Position numbers and translations under genes: made by a program. From NCBI RefSeq assembly GCF_020905345.1, contig NZ_JAJJMO010000001.1:4030001-4094000 (forward strand): a stretch of 64,000 bases of DNA, in the 5' to 3' direction. Under the pieces are notes generated by a model. It was not told the DNA's origin, made no database searches, and saw only the letters and a program-made list of their open reading frames with translations. This document shows positions 18,017 to 26,232 of the stretch, in pieces. Numbering within the stretch: the first letter of the stretch is position 1; each line of letters begins with the position of its first letter. This DNA is from Flavobacterium pisciphilum. GTDB taxonomy: Bacteria; Bacteroidota; Bacteroidia; Flavobacteriales; Flavobacteriaceae.

Positions 18017-18391
18017 GTGAAAAAAATGGTCTTCATATTGATTCTAGCTATTTTTCTAAAGCCAGTATTTCCGGTTATAGAATATATTGTCAATTATGAT
18101 TACATTTCGACTGTACTTTGCGAGAATAAAGCGCAACCTGTTATGCAGTGTAACGGAAAGTGTCATTTAATGAAAGAATTGGCTAAAGCTGCTGATGCTG
18201 AAAAGCCTTCTTCATCTGATAAAAAAAACACCTCTCTGGATAAAGTCGATTTAATGTTTGAATCTGCAAACGAATTCACATTACAATTATATCCAAACAT
18301 CAATAAATCACAAATCAATGCGGCTTATGCTAATTTGTATTCGCACCTTAATGCCGATTTGTTTTTTCATCCGCCTACAAGTATTTCTTAA
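18017..18391 (+). CDS. Small exported or membrane protein with a CNGKCH motif, first gene of the mbnPH-like cluster
   Basis: 124 residues starting at GTG 18017. An N-terminal hydrophobic segment (MKKMVFILILAIFLKPVFP) looks like a signal peptide or anchor. Residues about 35-52 contain VLCENKAQPVMQCNGKCHLMKEL, with three Cys and one His close together, a plausible metal or disulfide site. The rest is polar, ending FFHPPTSIS. I know of no named family. It precedes the MbnP-like gene by 108 bases on the same strand, so it may belong to the same metal-handling unit. Confidence 0.65.
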   Translation: MKKMVFILILAIFLKPVFPVIEYIVNYDYISTVLCENKAQPVMQCNGKCHLMKELAKAADAEKPSSSDKKNTSLDKVDLMFESANEFTLQLYPNINKSQINAAYANLYSHLNADLFFHPPTSIS

Positions 18392-18499
18392 ATTTTAATT
18401 AAAACACTTTTGTGTCTTGCTATTTCATTTGATTACTGTCATTTGAGGTAAGCTTATGCACATACTATTTTAAATCTATTAAGAATATACAACTCAAAA

Positions 18500-19300
18500 A
18501 TGAAAAAAATATTATATAAAGCAGTAGCTATTTTGGCTATAACTGCTGCTGTGTCAGCATGTTCAAGTGATAACGACGAAACTGTTTCTGGAACTGGGAA
18601 AATGGGATTGAAATTTGATAACTCATTTGGATCAAATGATTTAATTCTAGAAACACAAGGAAATAGGACGTCTAATAATGAGGTTTTAAAGATTACTAAC
18701 GTTAAATACATTGTAAGTAATGTTGTTTTAACAAAGAGCGACGGAACCTTATTTACATACCCAAAAGCAAAAAGTTATTTTATTGCTGACGAAGCAAGTG
18801 AGGCTGGTTACAAATTTATATTATCAGATATTCCTGCAGGAGATTATATAAAAGTAAAATTTGGGATTGGAGTAGATAAAGAACAATGGCAATTGGGTGC
18901 ATCTGGACAAGGTGATTTCCTTGCACAAGCTCAAGCTGCTGGAATGCTTTGGAATTGGACTGCTGGATACAAATTTCTTGCTTTCGAAGGGAATTTTACA
19001 TCTGAGACTGTAACAACTCCTCTTCCTTTTATGATTCATACAGGACAAACAGGAACTGATTATAATTATACTGAAGTAACATTGGACTTTCCAACAAAGG
19101 CTTTGGTAAGAACTAATATTCAACCAGACGTACATATTATAACCGATTTGTCTAAAATTCTTGACGGCCCTAACAAAATCAAACTTTCAGATTATAATAA
19201 GGGTGGTATGGGTGCTATGATTATGGGGGGAGCTTCTTTGCCTTTAATTACTGCCAATGTAGCAACCATGTTTAGAATAGATCACGTACATAACGATTAA
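18500..19300 (+). CDS. MbnP-like lipoprotein (possible copper-binding partner protein)
   Basis: 266 residues. Lipoprotein signal ends ITAAVSAC (Cys21). The mature protein resembles the MbnP family: GTGKMGLKFDNSFGSNDL, KITNVKYIVSNVVLTKSDG, DIPAGDYIKVKFGIGVD and the Trp-rich MLWNWTAGYKFLAFEG (about residues 150-165). The C terminus has RIDHVHND with two His. MbnP binds copper after an MbnH partner oxidises a Trp to kynurenine in methanotrophs; whether that happens here is unknown. The next gene encodes an MbnH/MauG-like di-haem protein, the expected partner. Confidence 0.75.
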   Translation: MKKILYKAVAILAITAAVSACSSDNDETVSGTGKMGLKFDNSFGSNDLILETQGNRTSNNEVLKITNVKYIVSNVVLTKSDGTLFTYPKAKSYFIADEASEAGYKFILSDIPAGDYIKVKFGIGVDKEQWQLGASGQGDFLAQAQAAGMLWNWTAGYKFLAFEGNFTSETVTTPLPFMIHTGQTGTDYNYTEVTLDFPTKALVRTNIQPDVHIITDLSKILDGPNKIKLSDYNKGGMGAMIMGGASLPLITANVATMFRIDHVHND

Positions 19301-19312
19301 TTTCATTTTTAG

Positions 19313-19437
19313 GAGCACAAAAGTTATTTTTCATAAGGAACTCTTGTTCCGCTTTTTGCTATATCTTTTTAATTTTTTGAAGAAAAAATAAAAAGGATGC
19401 CGCGTCAATCGGGGCTAGCGATGGGCTTTTGTGCTTC
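19313..19437 (-). repeat. Structured intergenic element, copy 1 (minus orientation)
   Basis: On the minus strand: outer arm GAAGCACAAAAG, then AGCCCCGATTGACGCGGCATCC, a long T/A-rich hairpin, GATATAGCAAAAAGCGG, a hairpin GGAAC-AAGA-GTTCC (19350-19337), and the closing outer arm CTTTTGTGCTC. The 5' box AGCCCCGATTG and the 3' GC-box with a CTCC/TTCC end recur in copy 2 at 20549-20696. I believe this is a common interspersed element of Flavobacteria, possibly the RNA motif catalogued as Flavo-1; that identification is from memory and unchecked. It ends 18 bases before the di-haem protein start. Confidence 0.65.
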
Positions 19438-19455
19438 TTTCAAAATTTTAAAACC

Positions 19456-20493
19456 ATGAGAATAAAATATTTTCTTTGGGTGATGATTCCATTATTATAT
19501 AGTTGTAGTAATCAGGATGATGAATATATAAATGTGCCTTTAGATTTTAAGGTACCATCTAATTTTCCAGCTTTAGTTTATGATATTACTGCAAACCCAC
19601 CAACTGAAAAAGGATTTGAGTTAGGTAAAAAACTTTTCTACGATGGGCGTTTGGCTTCTGATGGAATTGTTTCATGTGGCTTTTGTCACATTCAAGAGAA
19701 TGCATTTACACATCACGGACACACAGTGAGTCATGGTGTTGGCGATGCATTAGGAACTCGAAATGCACCACCAATTCAGAATTTGGCATATCAAGCCATT
19801 TTTATGTATGATGGGGTAACCAATCATTTGGACTTGCAGCCAATAATTCCGCTAACGAGTGATATCGAAATGAATGGTAATTTGAATGCTATTCTCGAAA
19901 TGATGCGAGGCGATAAAACATATCGTACTTTGTTTGGACAAGCTTTTACCGATGGGGCAATTACTACTGAGAATATGCTAAAAGCTCTTTCGCAGTTTAT
20001 GGTAATGGTAACCTCATCTAATTCTCGTTTTGATAAATACCGTCGTAATGAAGCAGGGGGAACACTTACAACTGATGAATTGGCTGGATATGCATTGTTT
20101 AATTCAAAATGTGCTTCGTGTCATGCAACCGATTTAATGACTGATGATTCGTTTAGAAACAATGGTTTGGCAGTAAATCCTAGAGTAAACGATGTGGGGC
20201 GTTATAAAGTTACTGAACTAGTTAGTGATTACTATAAGTTTAAAGTGCAGAGTTTACGAAATGTAGAAGTTTCGGCTCCCTATATGCACGATGGGCGTTT
20301 TGGAACGCTAGAGGCTGTTCTAGATCATTATGCTAATGGAATAGAAGCTTCGGCAACTTTAGATCCGATATTGAGGCAAAATGGAAAGCTAGGAATTGAA
20401 CTTTCGGAAATGGATAAAAAACAGATAATCGCGTTCTTAAAAACATTAACGGATCGTCAATTCTTAACCGACAGACGATTTTCGGAGTTTTAG
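19456..20493 (+). CDS. MbnH/MauG-like di-haem cytochrome c peroxidase lipoprotein
   Basis: 345 residues from ATG 19456, which gives a clean lipoprotein signal (MRIKYFLWVMIPLLYSC, Cys17); an upstream in-frame ATG at 19429 lies partly inside the preceding repeat element. Two c-type haem sites: CGFCH at 74-78 and CASCH at 219-223. Family motifs include GKKLFYDGRLASDG, GTRNAPPIQNLAY, SAPYMHDGRFGTLEAVLDHYANG. This is the bacterial cytochrome c peroxidase/MauG superfamily. The neighbouring MbnP-like gene makes an MbnH-like role (oxidising a partner Trp) more likely than simple peroxide removal, but this is inference. Confidence 0.85.
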   Translation: MRIKYFLWVMIPLLYSCSNQDDEYINVPLDFKVPSNFPALVYDITANPPTEKGFELGKKLFYDGRLASDGIVSCGFCHIQENAFTHHGHTVSHGVGDALGTRNAPPIQNLAYQAIFMYDGVTNHLDLQPIIPLTSDIEMNGNLNAILEMMRGDKTYRTLFGQAFTDGAITTENMLKALSQFMVMVTSSNSRFDKYRRNEAGGTLTTDELAGYALFNSKCASCHATDLMTDDSFRNNGLAVNPRVNDVGRYKVTELVSDYYKFKVQSLRNVEVSAPYMHDGRFGTLEAVLDHYANGIEASATLDPILRQNGKLGIELSEMDKKQIIAFLKTLTDRQFLTDRRFSEF

Positions 20494-20548
20494 TAGTTCC
20501 TAAAAGGACTTGAATGCTCTGTAGAAGGAAATAATATAATGAAAATTG

Positions 20549-20696
20549 GAGTTTTAGCCCCGATTGTAGTGAAAAGCCTTTTTTAAAGAAAAGCCTTTGT
20601 TTTCTTGGGTTTAGGAAGTGACCAACGGAAACTTTGTAAACGTATAGAAAAATGGATTTTTAAGAAAAGCTTGTAACGGAAAGCGGGAATAGCTCC
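20549..20696 (+). repeat. Structured intergenic element, copy 2 (plus orientation)
   Basis: Starts GGAGTTTTAGCCCCGATTG (20549-20566) and ends GGAAAGCGGGAATAGCTCC (20678-20696); the terminal GGAG and CTCC can pair. The interior of about 110 bases is A/T-rich with several AAAGCC and GGA boxes and is longer than in copy 1. It occupies nearly the whole gap between the di-haem gene and the putative transporter gene. Same family as the element at 19313-19437. Confidence 0.65.
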
Positions 20697-20713
20697 TGAA
20701 AAAAGATAATAAA

Positions 20714-21673
20714 ATGAAAAAAATAATAGTTTTAAGTTTAGTTTTAGTTTGCAATTTTACTTTTGCTGCAACAGTAAAAGATAGTCTTTCGATCTTTACA
20801 TTTCAACGATTGGCAATGATGGAAGACTTTGATTGCGACGCTTGTGGTTGTTCAGCAAGTGGAGGAAGCATGGGGTTTAGCTCGATGTTAAATTCTAATT
20901 TTGTTGGGATACGTTATTTCAATCAAAGTTATACGAGTCGTGATGGTATTTTTGCTAATTCTCCTTGGATCGATGAGAATTTTAATACTGTTCAGGCATG
21001 GGGGAGAATTCCAGTTAGTAAGAGGGTTCAGATTTCGGCATTGGTTCCTTATCATTTTCATAATCGTGAATTAACTGCAGGAACAGAGAGTATTTCTGGG
21101 TTGGGAGATATTTCGGTAATGGCGCTTTATACATTATTTGAAACTCAAAAAGATAGTGCTGTTTTTACTCATAAAGTTGAACTTGGTGGAGGTGTAAAAA
21201 TGCCAACAGGAAGGTTTAATGAAGCAAATAATACGGGGAGTGTAAACAAGAGTTTTCAGTTAGGAACAGGAAGTTGGGATTATTTATTAGTTTCAGAATA
21301 TGTAATTAAGAGAAAGAATTTAGGATTAAATACCATGTTAAACTATGTTATAAAGACCGAAAACGAGCAGAAATACCAATATGGTAACCAATTTAATTAT
21401 TCGGGAACGTTCTTTTATTTGTTTGATTTACCATCAGTACAATTAGTTCCTCAATTAGGTTTTGCAGGAGAAGTATATGCTACAAACAAACAACACGGAT
21501 TGGACTTGCCAAATACCGCAGGAGATATTCTTTTTGGCAAATTTGGATTAGAAGTAGGAAAAGATAAATTCTCGGTTGGTGTAAATGGGATGCTTCCTAT
21601 AAATCAAAATTTATCTAGTGGTGCTATGGAGGCTAATTATCGTTGGAGTATAAACCTGAATTATACTTTGTAA
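20714..21673 (+). CDS. Putative outer-membrane beta-barrel protein with a CDACGC motif
   Basis: 319 residues. Signal peptide MKKIIVLSLVLVCNFTFA, then FDCDACGCSASGGSMGFS at about residues 38-55, then alternating beta-strand sequence typical of outer-membrane channel proteins (ISALVPYHFHNRE, GLGDISVMALYTLF, HKVELGGGVKMPTGRFNE) ending in YRWSINLNYTL. The three-Cys motif just after the signal peptide is distinctive. Position after the MbnP/MbnH-like pair suggests it takes part in metal passage or binding, but no reaction can be assigned. Confidence 0.7.
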   Translation: MKKIIVLSLVLVCNFTFAATVKDSLSIFTFQRLAMMEDFDCDACGCSASGGSMGFSSMLNSNFVGIRYFNQSYTSRDGIFANSPWIDENFNTVQAWGRIPVSKRVQISALVPYHFHNRELTAGTESISGLGDISVMALYTLFETQKDSAVFTHKVELGGGVKMPTGRFNEANNTGSVNKSFQLGTGSWDYLLVSEYVIKRKNLGLNTMLNYVIKTENEQKYQYGNQFNYSGTFFYLFDLPSVQLVPQLGFAGEVYATNKQHGLDLPNTAGDILFGKFGLEVGKDKFSVGVNGMLPINQNLSSGAMEANYRWSINLNYTL

Positions 21674-21763
21674 TAGGATTCAGAACGATTTTAAGTGTTT
21701 AAAATCTATTAGGTTGATTTTGTACGATTTATAGTTTAGTTTTACAAGGTTTTATTTATACAT

Positions 21764-22159
21764 ATGAAATTAAGAAAAATAACTGTTGATAATAATGTTT
21801 ACCTCTATGTAATGAAGGGGAGCGTTGATTTTTTGTCAAGAGAAGCTACATTGTCAGTAAAAATATTCCTAAGAGATTATAAGCAAACGCCATTAATAGT
21901 TGATTTTGTAACTTGGGATGATCCGATAATTGGACATCCTTTAAATTTTGGTTTTCCACTTCTTAAGTCATTAGCGGATGAAAAGGAAGTTGTCAATTTG
22001 AATAGGCCTAAATATATTAGAGAATGTATTTTGCATGGATTGGAAAAAGGATGGACTGGGAAAAATAAACTAGAACCACTTGATGGGTTAGAAATGTTAG
22101 CTAATTTAGGATATGACGTTTCTGTTTTATGTATTAAAAAAGAAGATAGCGCCAAATAA
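21764..22159 (+). CDS. Hypothetical cytoplasmic protein (131 aa)
   Basis: No recognised family. 131 residues, no signal peptide or membrane segment. Visible features: MKLRKITVDNNVYLYVMKGS, a beta-rich VKIFLRDYKQTPLIVDFVTWDDP, NRPKYIRECILHGLEKGWTG and a C-terminal LEMLANLGYDVSVL. This resembles small accessory proteins of the kind found beside toxin or immunity genes, but nothing here proves that. A hairpin terminator follows. Confidence 0.65.
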   Translation: MKLRKITVDNNVYLYVMKGSVDFLSREATLSVKIFLRDYKQTPLIVDFVTWDDPIIGHPLNFGFPLLKSLADEKEVVNLNRPKYIRECILHGLEKGWTGKNKLEPLDGLEMLANLGYDVSVLCIKKEDSAK

Positions 22160-22191
22160 AGTAGACTTGTAGATTAGTTGAAATAAAATTT

Positions 22192-22246
22192 AAAAGGCTT
22201 CTATATCAGTAGGTTCAATAGCTTGTTGATAGAGAAGCTTTTTTAT
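22192..22246 (+). terminator. Terminator-like hairpin
   Basis: AAGGCTTCTATATCA and TGATAGAGAAGCTT pair over about 12 bp with a mismatch, followed by TTTTTATG. It lies between the 131-residue hypothetical gene and the DUF4274 gene. Confidence 0.6.
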
Positions 22247-22355
22247 GCAAGATAGTTTAAGAAAATTATGTGCTATCGAGAGTTCTTTGTACGATTGAGT
22301 TTTTAAATTTGTGAAGAGATTAAACAAATTATAATAGATAGAAGTAAGCGAAAAA

Positions 22356-23273
22356 ATGGAGTTTAATAAGAAAAGTAAAAATAGGGTTCTAAAAGCTGTC
22401 AGCGGCGAAATGTCTTATAAGAAATTAACTGCTCCAGAATTACATCAGTTTGTTCAGAACTGGAATTATGATGATGGGCTTGAGCCTTTTGACTGGATTG
22501 TAAAGCAAAAATATTGTGATAAAGGAACTGCTCTTTGTTTGTATTGGTTTCTTCAACCTGATTATTTCTGCAGGTTTGAAAATAAAGATGAAATAGAAGA
22601 GGACATAAACTATGAGAGCTATGCGTTAATAAAAGAAATTGAAGAGAAATATTGTGCTGGTTTTTATGAGGATGAGAATTTCTCTTTTAATCCTAAAGAT
22701 GAATTTCTTGACGAAAATTCTAATACGAAATGTATTCCTAAAGAGATGCTTGAGAAATCGACAGGGGATGTTTTTGAACGACAAGATATTGAATTTGCTT
22801 TTTTAAGAAAACCGAATGAAAAGGAATTAAAAACAATCAATACCAAGATAGAAGCTGCAATAAAGATTATTCAGTTTTCAAATCCTGACTTTGTTTATGG
22901 TCAAACTGATATCGCAATACAAGCTATAGTAGCAAGTGTTGAATATTGGAAAGGGAAAGAATTAGGAAAGATTAAAATTAATAATTTGTCTTATTTATGG
23001 ATGGATTGCGTTCAGAAAGAACACAGTTGGAACTGGATAATTTGGGATTGGGAAACAGCAAATAATATAGGAGTGTCAAACGCTACAAAAGAACTTACTT
23101 GTCTTGCAGATACAATTATAAATCATACGATAGATGGATTTATGCCAAGTTCAATAATTGCCGATTTGTATAAAGATTTGAAGGGAGTGCGTAATTTTTA
23201 CGATTTAAAAAGAGATCCCTATAGTGGCATTGGATTATTGTTTAGTTCAGATCATTTGAAATTTAGAGAATAA
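22356..23273 (+). CDS. DUF4274 domain-containing protein
   Basis: 305 residues, cytoplasmic. Residues about 25-75 (APELHQFVQNWNYDDGLEPF, then IVKQKYCDKGTALCLYWF) match the DUF4274 pattern of W..DDG followed by CD.GTAL. The middle is acidic; the C-terminal half (from about 150) is helical with HSWNWIIWDWE and DLKRDPYSGIGLLFSSDHL. Function unknown. It could belong with the preceding hypothetical gene, but a terminator-like hairpin lies between. Confidence 0.7.
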   Translation: MEFNKKSKNRVLKAVSGEMSYKKLTAPELHQFVQNWNYDDGLEPFDWIVKQKYCDKGTALCLYWFLQPDYFCRFENKDEIEEDINYESYALIKEIEEKYCAGFYEDENFSFNPKDEFLDENSNTKCIPKEMLEKSTGDVFERQDIEFAFLRKPNEKELKTINTKIEAAIKIIQFSNPDFVYGQTDIAIQAIVASVEYWKGKELGKIKINNLSYLWMDCVQKEHSWNWIIWDWETANNIGVSNATKELTCLADTIINHTIDGFMPSSIIADLYKDLKGVRNFYDLKRDPYSGIGLLFSSDHLKFRE

Positions 23274-23411
23274 TATTCTTAAAGATTAGTAATCAAGCAC
23301 CAAAACTAGTAGAAGAAATTACTGTTGAGGTTTATAGTAATTTCACTTTTAAATAATGTCATACATAGTTTGAATTGCTTAATTTTACAGTCCAATTTTA
23401 ATAAAATTAAT

Positions 23412-24344
23412 ATGTTTCAGAATAAAAATTTGTGGTTTGTAGTTTTAGTTTCGTTCATTTTTAATTTTGGTTTTGCCCAAGAAAATGAATATTTATTAAA
23501 GTTTAAAACTTCTAAAGAATTACAAAAGTTTTTAAATTATTCTAAGAAAACTATACCGTTGGTAAGTGCACATAGAGGTGGACCAACTGTTGGGTTTCCT
23601 GAAAATTGTACACCAACATTTGCTAATGCAATAAAATACAATCCTACAATCGTAGAAACAGATATTGCTCTTAGTAAAGATTCTGTTCTAGTTATGATGC
23701 ATGATAATACGCTTGACAGAACAACAACTGGAACAGGTGTAATCGAAGGATATACATATAAAGAATTACAACAGCTTTTCTTAAAGGATACGGAAGGAAA
23801 GGTAACTCCGTATAAAATTGAAACTTTAGATCAAATCCTACAATGGGGTAAAGACAAAGTAATCTACAACCTAGATATTAAAAAAGGAGTTCCAATGCAA
23901 ATGATTATTGATGCGGTAAGAAGAAATAAAGCTGAGGCGTATTCGGTAATTATTACATATAATGCAACACAAGCTGCTGAGGCTGCTAAACTAGCACCAG
24001 ATTTAATGATTTCGGTTTCTGCAAAAGGAAAAGAAGATGTGGAGCGTATGGAGAAATTAGGTGTTAAAGCCAATAAAATGATTGCATTTGTAGGTACTTC
24101 AGAACCAAAACCAGAAGTGTATGAATATTTACACAGCCGTAAGATTTCTTGTATTTTAGGAACGATGGGGAATCTTGATAAAAGTGCTGCTGCCAAAGGA
24201 GATGAACTATATTATAAATTAGTTGCCAATGGAGCCAATGTGCTTTCTTCAGACCGTAATGTAGAGGCTGGTAAGCAGTTGATAAAATATGCTACTGATA
24301 AAAAATTAAAGTCAAAGCATATTGTCGTTAAGGAAATAAAATAA
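23412..24344 (+). CDS. Secreted glycerophosphodiester phosphodiesterase family protein
   Basis: 310 residues. Start at ATG 23412 gives a signal peptide (MFQNKNLWFVVLVSFIFNFGFAQ); longer in-frame starts upstream lack this and cross an AT-rich leader. Catalytic motifs of the GDPD family are intact: His54-Arg55 in SAHRGGP, PENC, Glu82 and Asp84 in VETDIALS, His97 in MMHDNTLDRTT. It should hydrolyse glycerophosphodiesters to glycerol-3-phosphate and an alcohol outside the cytoplasm. A hairpin terminator directly follows. Confidence 0.9.
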   Translation: MFQNKNLWFVVLVSFIFNFGFAQENEYLLKFKTSKELQKFLNYSKKTIPLVSAHRGGPTVGFPENCTPTFANAIKYNPTIVETDIALSKDSVLVMMHDNTLDRTTTGTGVIEGYTYKELQQLFLKDTEGKVTPYKIETLDQILQWGKDKVIYNLDIKKGVPMQMIIDAVRRNKAEAYSVIITYNATQAAEAAKLAPDLMISVSAKGKEDVERMEKLGVKANKMIAFVGTSEPKPEVYEYLHSRKISCILGTMGNLDKSAAAKGDELYYKLVANGANVLSSDRNVEAGKQLIKYATDKKLKSKHIVVKEIK

Positions 24345-24345
24345 T

Positions 24346-24380
24346 AAAAAAAAGAGCTTCAATTTGAAGCTCTTTTTTTT
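24346..24380 (+). terminator. Terminator after the GDPD gene
   Basis: GAGCTTC, five-base loop, GAAGCTC flanked by a long A tract before and TTTTTTTT after. Confidence 0.88.
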
Positions 24381-24481
24381 ATTAACTAGAAAATTATTTT
24401 ACAATAAATTGCTTAATTTTAATGAAGAAACAATTCTAATTTTAAAGAAAGAAAGATATGGATTTAGATAGAGTAGCAGGT

Positions 24482-25483
24482 ATGAATAAAATAACATTTT
24501 TTTCGGCTCAGCCATATGATAAAACTTTCTTTAACAAGCACAATTGTGAATTTGGATTTGATTTAGAATTTTTCGAGACACAGCTTAATAAACATACCGT
24601 AAATTTAATTCAGAGCTCAAATATCATTTGTGTTTTTGTAAATGATATTGTTGATGAAACTGTGATAAAACAACTGGCAGAAAAAGGAGTGAAGATTATT
24701 GCTTTGCGTTGTGCAGGTTTTAATAATGTAAATCTCGAAGTGGCAAAGAAATATGGAATTCAGGTATGTCGAGTCCCAGCTTATTCACCCGAAGCTGTTG
24801 CTGAGCACGCAATGGCAATGATTCTTACACTTAATCGCAAAACCCATAAAGCATATAACAGAGTTCGTGAGCAGAATTTTTCCTTAAACGGCTTATTAGG
24901 ATTTGATTTGAATGGTAAAACAATAGGTATAATAGGAACAGGAAATATAGGGAAAGCTTTCTCAAAAATAGGAAAGGGCTTTGGCTGTAAAATTATTGCT
25001 TATGATATTGCAACAAGCTCTGAAATGGAAAAAGAAGGCGTTGTGTTTACTGATTTGGATACTGTTTTTAAGGAAAGTGATATTATCTCATTGCACTGTC
25101 CGTTAAACGAAAAAACAAAACATATCATAAATAAGCACTCTCTAAAGCAAATGAAAAATAGTGTTATGATTATTAATACAAGCCGAGGTGGGTTAATAGA
25201 AACGGCGAGTGTAATCGAAGCGCTAAAAGAAGGTAAAGTGGGATATTTGGGAATTGATGTGTATGAACAAGAAGAGGAATTGTTTTTTAGAGATCTCTCA
25301 GAAGATATTATAAAAGATGATGCAATCCAGCGGTTAATGAGTTTTCCAAATGTATTAGTTACAGCACACCAAGCTTTTTTTACAAGCGAAGCATTAACAC
25401 AAATTACACTTGTGACTTATAATAATATTAAAGAATTACTAATAAGAAAAGATATTCAAAATAAATTGGCATTGCTGGTCTAG
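24482..25483 (+). CDS. ldhA: D-lactate dehydrogenase-type 2-hydroxyacid dehydrogenase
   Basis: 333 residues from ATG 24482 (MNKITFFSAQPYDKTFF, the usual LdhA start); an ATG eight codons earlier (24458) is also possible. NAD-binding Rossmann motif GIIGTGNIGKAF at about 145, catalytic Arg in NTSRGGLIE, and catalytic His in VTAHQAFFT near residue 300. VPAYSPEAVAEHAMAMIL is typical of D-lactate dehydrogenases. It probably reduces pyruvate to D-lactate; other 2-oxoacids are possible. Confidence 0.88.
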   Translation: MNKITFFSAQPYDKTFFNKHNCEFGFDLEFFETQLNKHTVNLIQSSNIICVFVNDIVDETVIKQLAEKGVKIIALRCAGFNNVNLEVAKKYGIQVCRVPAYSPEAVAEHAMAMILTLNRKTHKAYNRVREQNFSLNGLLGFDLNGKTIGIIGTGNIGKAFSKIGKGFGCKIIAYDIATSSEMEKEGVVFTDLDTVFKESDIISLHCPLNEKTKHIINKHSLKQMKNSVMIINTSRGGLIETASVIEALKEGKVGYLGIDVYEQEEELFFRDLSEDIIKDDAIQRLMSFPNVLVTAHQAFFTSEALTQITLVTYNNIKELLIRKDIQNKLALLV

Positions 25484-25550
25484 AGCAGATTTACTCGTAT
25501 GTAGTATAATTTATTTTTGTATTTTTAATGCTTATAAAAAACATAAAATC

Positions 25551-26156
25551 ATGAAAAAAACAATTTTTATCGGCTTGGCATTAATTAGTTTGTATTCTTG
25601 CCAGAAAAAAGAAACTCCAGCTGATGAAGTAAAAAATATTGATTCGACTACTATGGAGGCAGAAGCAAAGACTGACTCAATATTAGTTAATGATAAATCA
25701 AGAGGGATAGATAATCAAGTAGTTGATTTAATTCGCAAGCAGTTGACTACAGTGTTGTTAAAAGATGATTTAGCAGCAATGACAAAAGAAGATCGATTCT
25801 TTTACTATGATACTTTCGATTTAAATAATGATGGTAAAGACGAGTACATTATAGGCTTTTCGAGCCCTTATTTTTGTGGAACAGGAGGATGTTCAGGTTT
25901 TGTTCTAAATAACGACGGGAGCCTGTTAAATAAGTTTACAGTAACCGATTTTCCTCTTTTTGTGGGTAAAGGTACCTCTGAGAAATTTCATGACCTTATA
26001 GTGAGCAGCAAAGGGGTTTTGTATAATGTAAAAATGAAAAACGGAAAATATCCATCCAATCCTTCAGTTCAGGAAAAACGTAATGGTGATGTTCCAGAAG
26101 AATCTCCAACGATTCTAGATATAGATAATAAAAAATATCAGAAAATTTCTTTTTAA
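25551..26156 (+). CDS. Lipoprotein of unknown function with a DLNNDGKDE motif
   Basis: 201 residues. Lipoprotein signal ends LALISLYSC (Cys17), followed by an acidic linker. Residues about 85-100 read YDTFDLNNDGKDEYIIGFSS, an FG-GAP/EF-hand-like calcium-loop pattern, followed by a Cys pair in YFCGTGGCSGFVL. No family name can be given. It is a single gene closed by a strong terminator. Confidence 0.75.
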   Translation: MKKTIFIGLALISLYSCQKKETPADEVKNIDSTTMEAEAKTDSILVNDKSRGIDNQVVDLIRKQLTTVLLKDDLAAMTKEDRFFYYDTFDLNNDGKDEYIIGFSSPYFCGTGGCSGFVLNNDGSLLNKFTVTDFPLFVGKGTSEKFHDLIVSSKGVLYNVKMKNGKYPSNPSVQEKRNGDVPEESPTILDIDNKKYQKISF

Positions 26157-26174
26157 GATTTTGAGAAATTCAAT

Positions 26175-26215
26175 AAAAAAACCCGACAGATTACATAATC
26201 TGTCGGGTTTTTGTT
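26175..26215. terminator. Bidirectional terminator between lipoprotein gene and lysS
   Basis: ACCCGACAGATTA and TAATCTGTCGGGT form a 13-bp perfect stem with a CA loop, with A and T tracts on the two sides. The flanking genes are convergent. Confidence 0.9.
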
Positions 26216-26232
26216 TATATCGAATAAAAAAA

